Made by a program: the position numbers and the translations under genes | Notes under the pieces: generated by a model | Database searches by the model: none | The model's input: the letters and a program-made list of their open reading frames with translations, nothing else | What the model was told of the DNA's origin: nothing | From: Ptiloglossa arizonensis | Taxonomy: Eukaryota > Arthropoda > Insecta > Hymenoptera > Colletidae | Reading direction: 5' to 3' | NCBI RefSeq assembly: GCF_051014685.1 | Contig: NW_027479284.1 | Span: forward strand, 62,001 to 126,000 | DNA length: 64,000 nt | In this document: in pieces, positions 63,101 through 64,000 of the stretch | Numbering within the stretch: position 1 is the stretch's first letter | How the letters are laid out: each line of letters opens with the position of its first letter

Positions 63101-64000
63101 GTATTTTTTCCCTAGGCCATTCTGGTTAAGCGCTTGGAGCAGCAGAAGTGCGAAAACTTTGTTCTCTTCTTAACCATTTCTTAGCTTCAAACTCCCATAT
63201 CTCGCGAACGGATTGACCTAACCCAAAAATTCCTGTTGCGTGTGAAAGTAGAAACTCGCCCGATTACAACGGTATGTGTATTTTTTCCCTAGCCCATTCT
63301 GGTTAAGCGTTTGGAACAGCAGAATTGCGAAAAATTTGTTGTCTTCTCAACCATTTCTTAGCTTCAAAGTCCCATATCTCGCGAACGGATTGACCTAACC
63401 CAAAAATTCCTATTGCATCTGAAAGTAGGAACTCGCCCGATTACAACGGTATGTGTATTTTTTCCCTAGGACATACTGGTTAAGCGTTTGGATCAGCAGA
63501 ATTGCGAAAAATTGTATGCCTTCTCAACCATTTCTTGGCTTCAAATTCCCATATCTCGCGAACGGATTGACCTAACCCAAAAATTCCTGTTGCGTGTGAA
63601 AGTAGAAACACGCCCGATTACAACGGTATGTGTATTTTTTCCCTAGCCCATTCTGGTTAAGCGTTTGGAGCAGCAGAATTGCGAAAAATGTTTTGCCTTC
63701 TCAACCATTTCTTGGCTTCAAACTCCCATATCTCGCGAACGGATTAACCTAACCCAAAAATTCCTATTGCATCTGAAAGTAGAAACTCGCCCGATTACAA
63801 CGGTAGGTGTATTTTTTCCCTACGCCATTCTGGTTAAGCGTTTGGAGCAGTAGAAGTGCGAAAACTTTGTTCTCTTCTTAACCATTTCTTAGCTTCAAAC
63901 TCCCATATCTGGCGAACGGATTGACCTAACCCAAAAATTCCTATTGCATCTGAAAGTAGAAACTCGCCCGGTTACAACGGTATGTGTATTTTTTGCCTAG
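60130..64000. repeat. 11-mer and 10-mer duplications at the right edge
   Basis: About 60,130-60,900 recurs at 62,080-62,850 (1,947 bp, 11 monomers); shared rare markers are CGTTATG (60,261/62,208), CCCAAATCTCG (about 60,539/62,486) and TATTTATTCCC (60,801/62,748). About 61,105-62,200 recurs at 62,875-63,970 (1,770 bp, 10 monomers), sharing ACATACTGG (61,701/63,471). The array runs out of the window unchanged. Confidence 0.82.
63895..64000. repeat. Partial last monomer (106 of 177 bp)
   Basis: The window ends at monomer position 106, just after GCCTAG. This copy has two private changes, TCTGGCGAAC (in the palindrome) and CCCGGTTAC. The array evidently continues to the right. Confidence 0.95.

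Larger units (their letters stand above)
1..64000. repeat. Satellite DNA array, 177-bp monomer, about 361.6 copies
   Basis: The same 177-bp unit is read head to tail through the entire window; the phrase CATATCTCGCGAACGGATT, or a one-base variant of it, recurs every 177 bp. Unit starts fall at 1, 178, 355 and so on. The last start is at 63,895, three bases earlier than perfect spacing predicts, which matches the 1-bp indels I could locate (five monomers, net -3). All copies lie in the same orientation and nothing else is inserted. Arrays of this kind are known from eukaryotic centromeres, pericentromeres and subtelomeres; which of these applies cannot be told here. The family is not one I can name. 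Both ends of the window lie inside the array, so its true length is unknown. Confidence 0.98.

Noticed and set aside
3665..63853. Recurring plus-strand open frames of about 61-99 codons (for example 3,665-3,892, 5,577-5,876, 49,505-49,693)
   Set aside because: They lie wholly inside satellite monomers and begin at TTG or GTG, not ATG. They exist because 177 is a multiple of 3 and some monomers lack one stop. Differences between copies are mostly amino-acid changing or nonsense, and no ribosome binding site or recognisable domain is seen.
1..64000. A giant 59-residue-repeat protein read through TAG codons
   Set aside because: Most stops in the best frame are TAG, but TAA occurs at 12,272, 15,285, 16,524, 18,825 and 20,064. 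The 1-bp indels change the frame, and substitutions show no coding constraint.
1..64000. CRISPR array
   Set aside because: The repeats are contiguous 177-bp units without unique spacers, far longer than CRISPR repeats, and no cas genes are present.
1..64000. Transposon, LTR element or virus copies
   Set aside because: No terminal inverted repeats, target-site duplications, LTRs or transposase/polymerase frames were seen; all sequence is monomer.
1..64000. Identity with known satellites of the same length class (Trypanosoma brucei 177-bp minichromosome repeat, Arabidopsis 178-bp centromere repeat)
   Set aside because: Only the length agrees. From memory neither shares the conserved core, and the trypanosome repeat is more AT-rich. 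A database search would decide.
1..64000. Whole array as an assembly artefact
   Set aside because: Most duplicated blocks carry private point differences and differ in monomer content, which a simple assembly loop would not produce. The 49.4-52.6 kb pair remains the one place where I would check reads.

Overview
The window is one uninterrupted satellite-DNA array. A 177-bp monomer is repeated head to tail from the first base to the last, about 361.6 copies, all in the same orientation. I found no unique sequence, transposon, RNA gene or credible protein gene, and neither edge of the array is in view. In the first monomer I count 41 C and 32 G (41% GC) and 9 CpG, about 1.2 times the number expected from base composition. 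A homogenised array of this size, with multi-monomer higher-order blocks, indicates a eukaryotic chromosome, probably centromeric or other constitutive heterochromatin. The undepleted CpG argues weakly for a lineage with little germline methylation of repeats (many invertebrates, some protists) and against a vertebrate. I cannot name the species or match the monomer to a known satellite family.

Layout. Monomers differ at a few clustered diagnostic sites (monomer positions about 1-8, 27-34, 48-57, 87-92, 104-109, 125-133, 149-157 and 174). These allow multi-monomer blocks to be recognised when they recur. 1-10.0 kb is a mosaic whose parts reappear further right. 10.0-22.8 kb is built around a divergent monomer class (GTCCCGTAT...AACTGATT) and includes a 20-monomer duplication, nested 7-mers and a fourfold dimer. 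22.8-34.7 kb and 34.7-43.5 kb are re-assorted copies of 1-10 kb, displaced by whole numbers of monomers (107, 110, 125, 135, 184, 185, 191 and 192), with 4-, 7-, 10- and 11-monomer local duplications. 43.5-64.0 kb is the most recently homogenised part, with tandem 9-, 10-, 11- and 12-monomer units and at least two pairs of 9-monomer units that look almost identical.

Evolutionary reading. Monomer length is held very strictly: I saw only five monomers with a 1-bp length change, net -3 bp over 64 kb. Change proceeds by amplification of blocks that are whole multiples of 177 bp (unequal exchange or replication slippage), plus short equal-length replacement patches that look like gene conversion (38,201-38,320 and 53,375-53,413). 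Open frames of up to about 99 codons exist only because 177 is divisible by 3. They start at TTG or GTG and their variants are mostly amino-acid changing or nonsense, so I annotate no CDS.

The most unusual local signal is a GT...AG segment of 21 bp in each monomer (86-106 in the first copy). It resembles paired splice sites and overlaps the one stop codon common to nearly all monomers in the most open frame. This is a curiosity to test, not a gene call.
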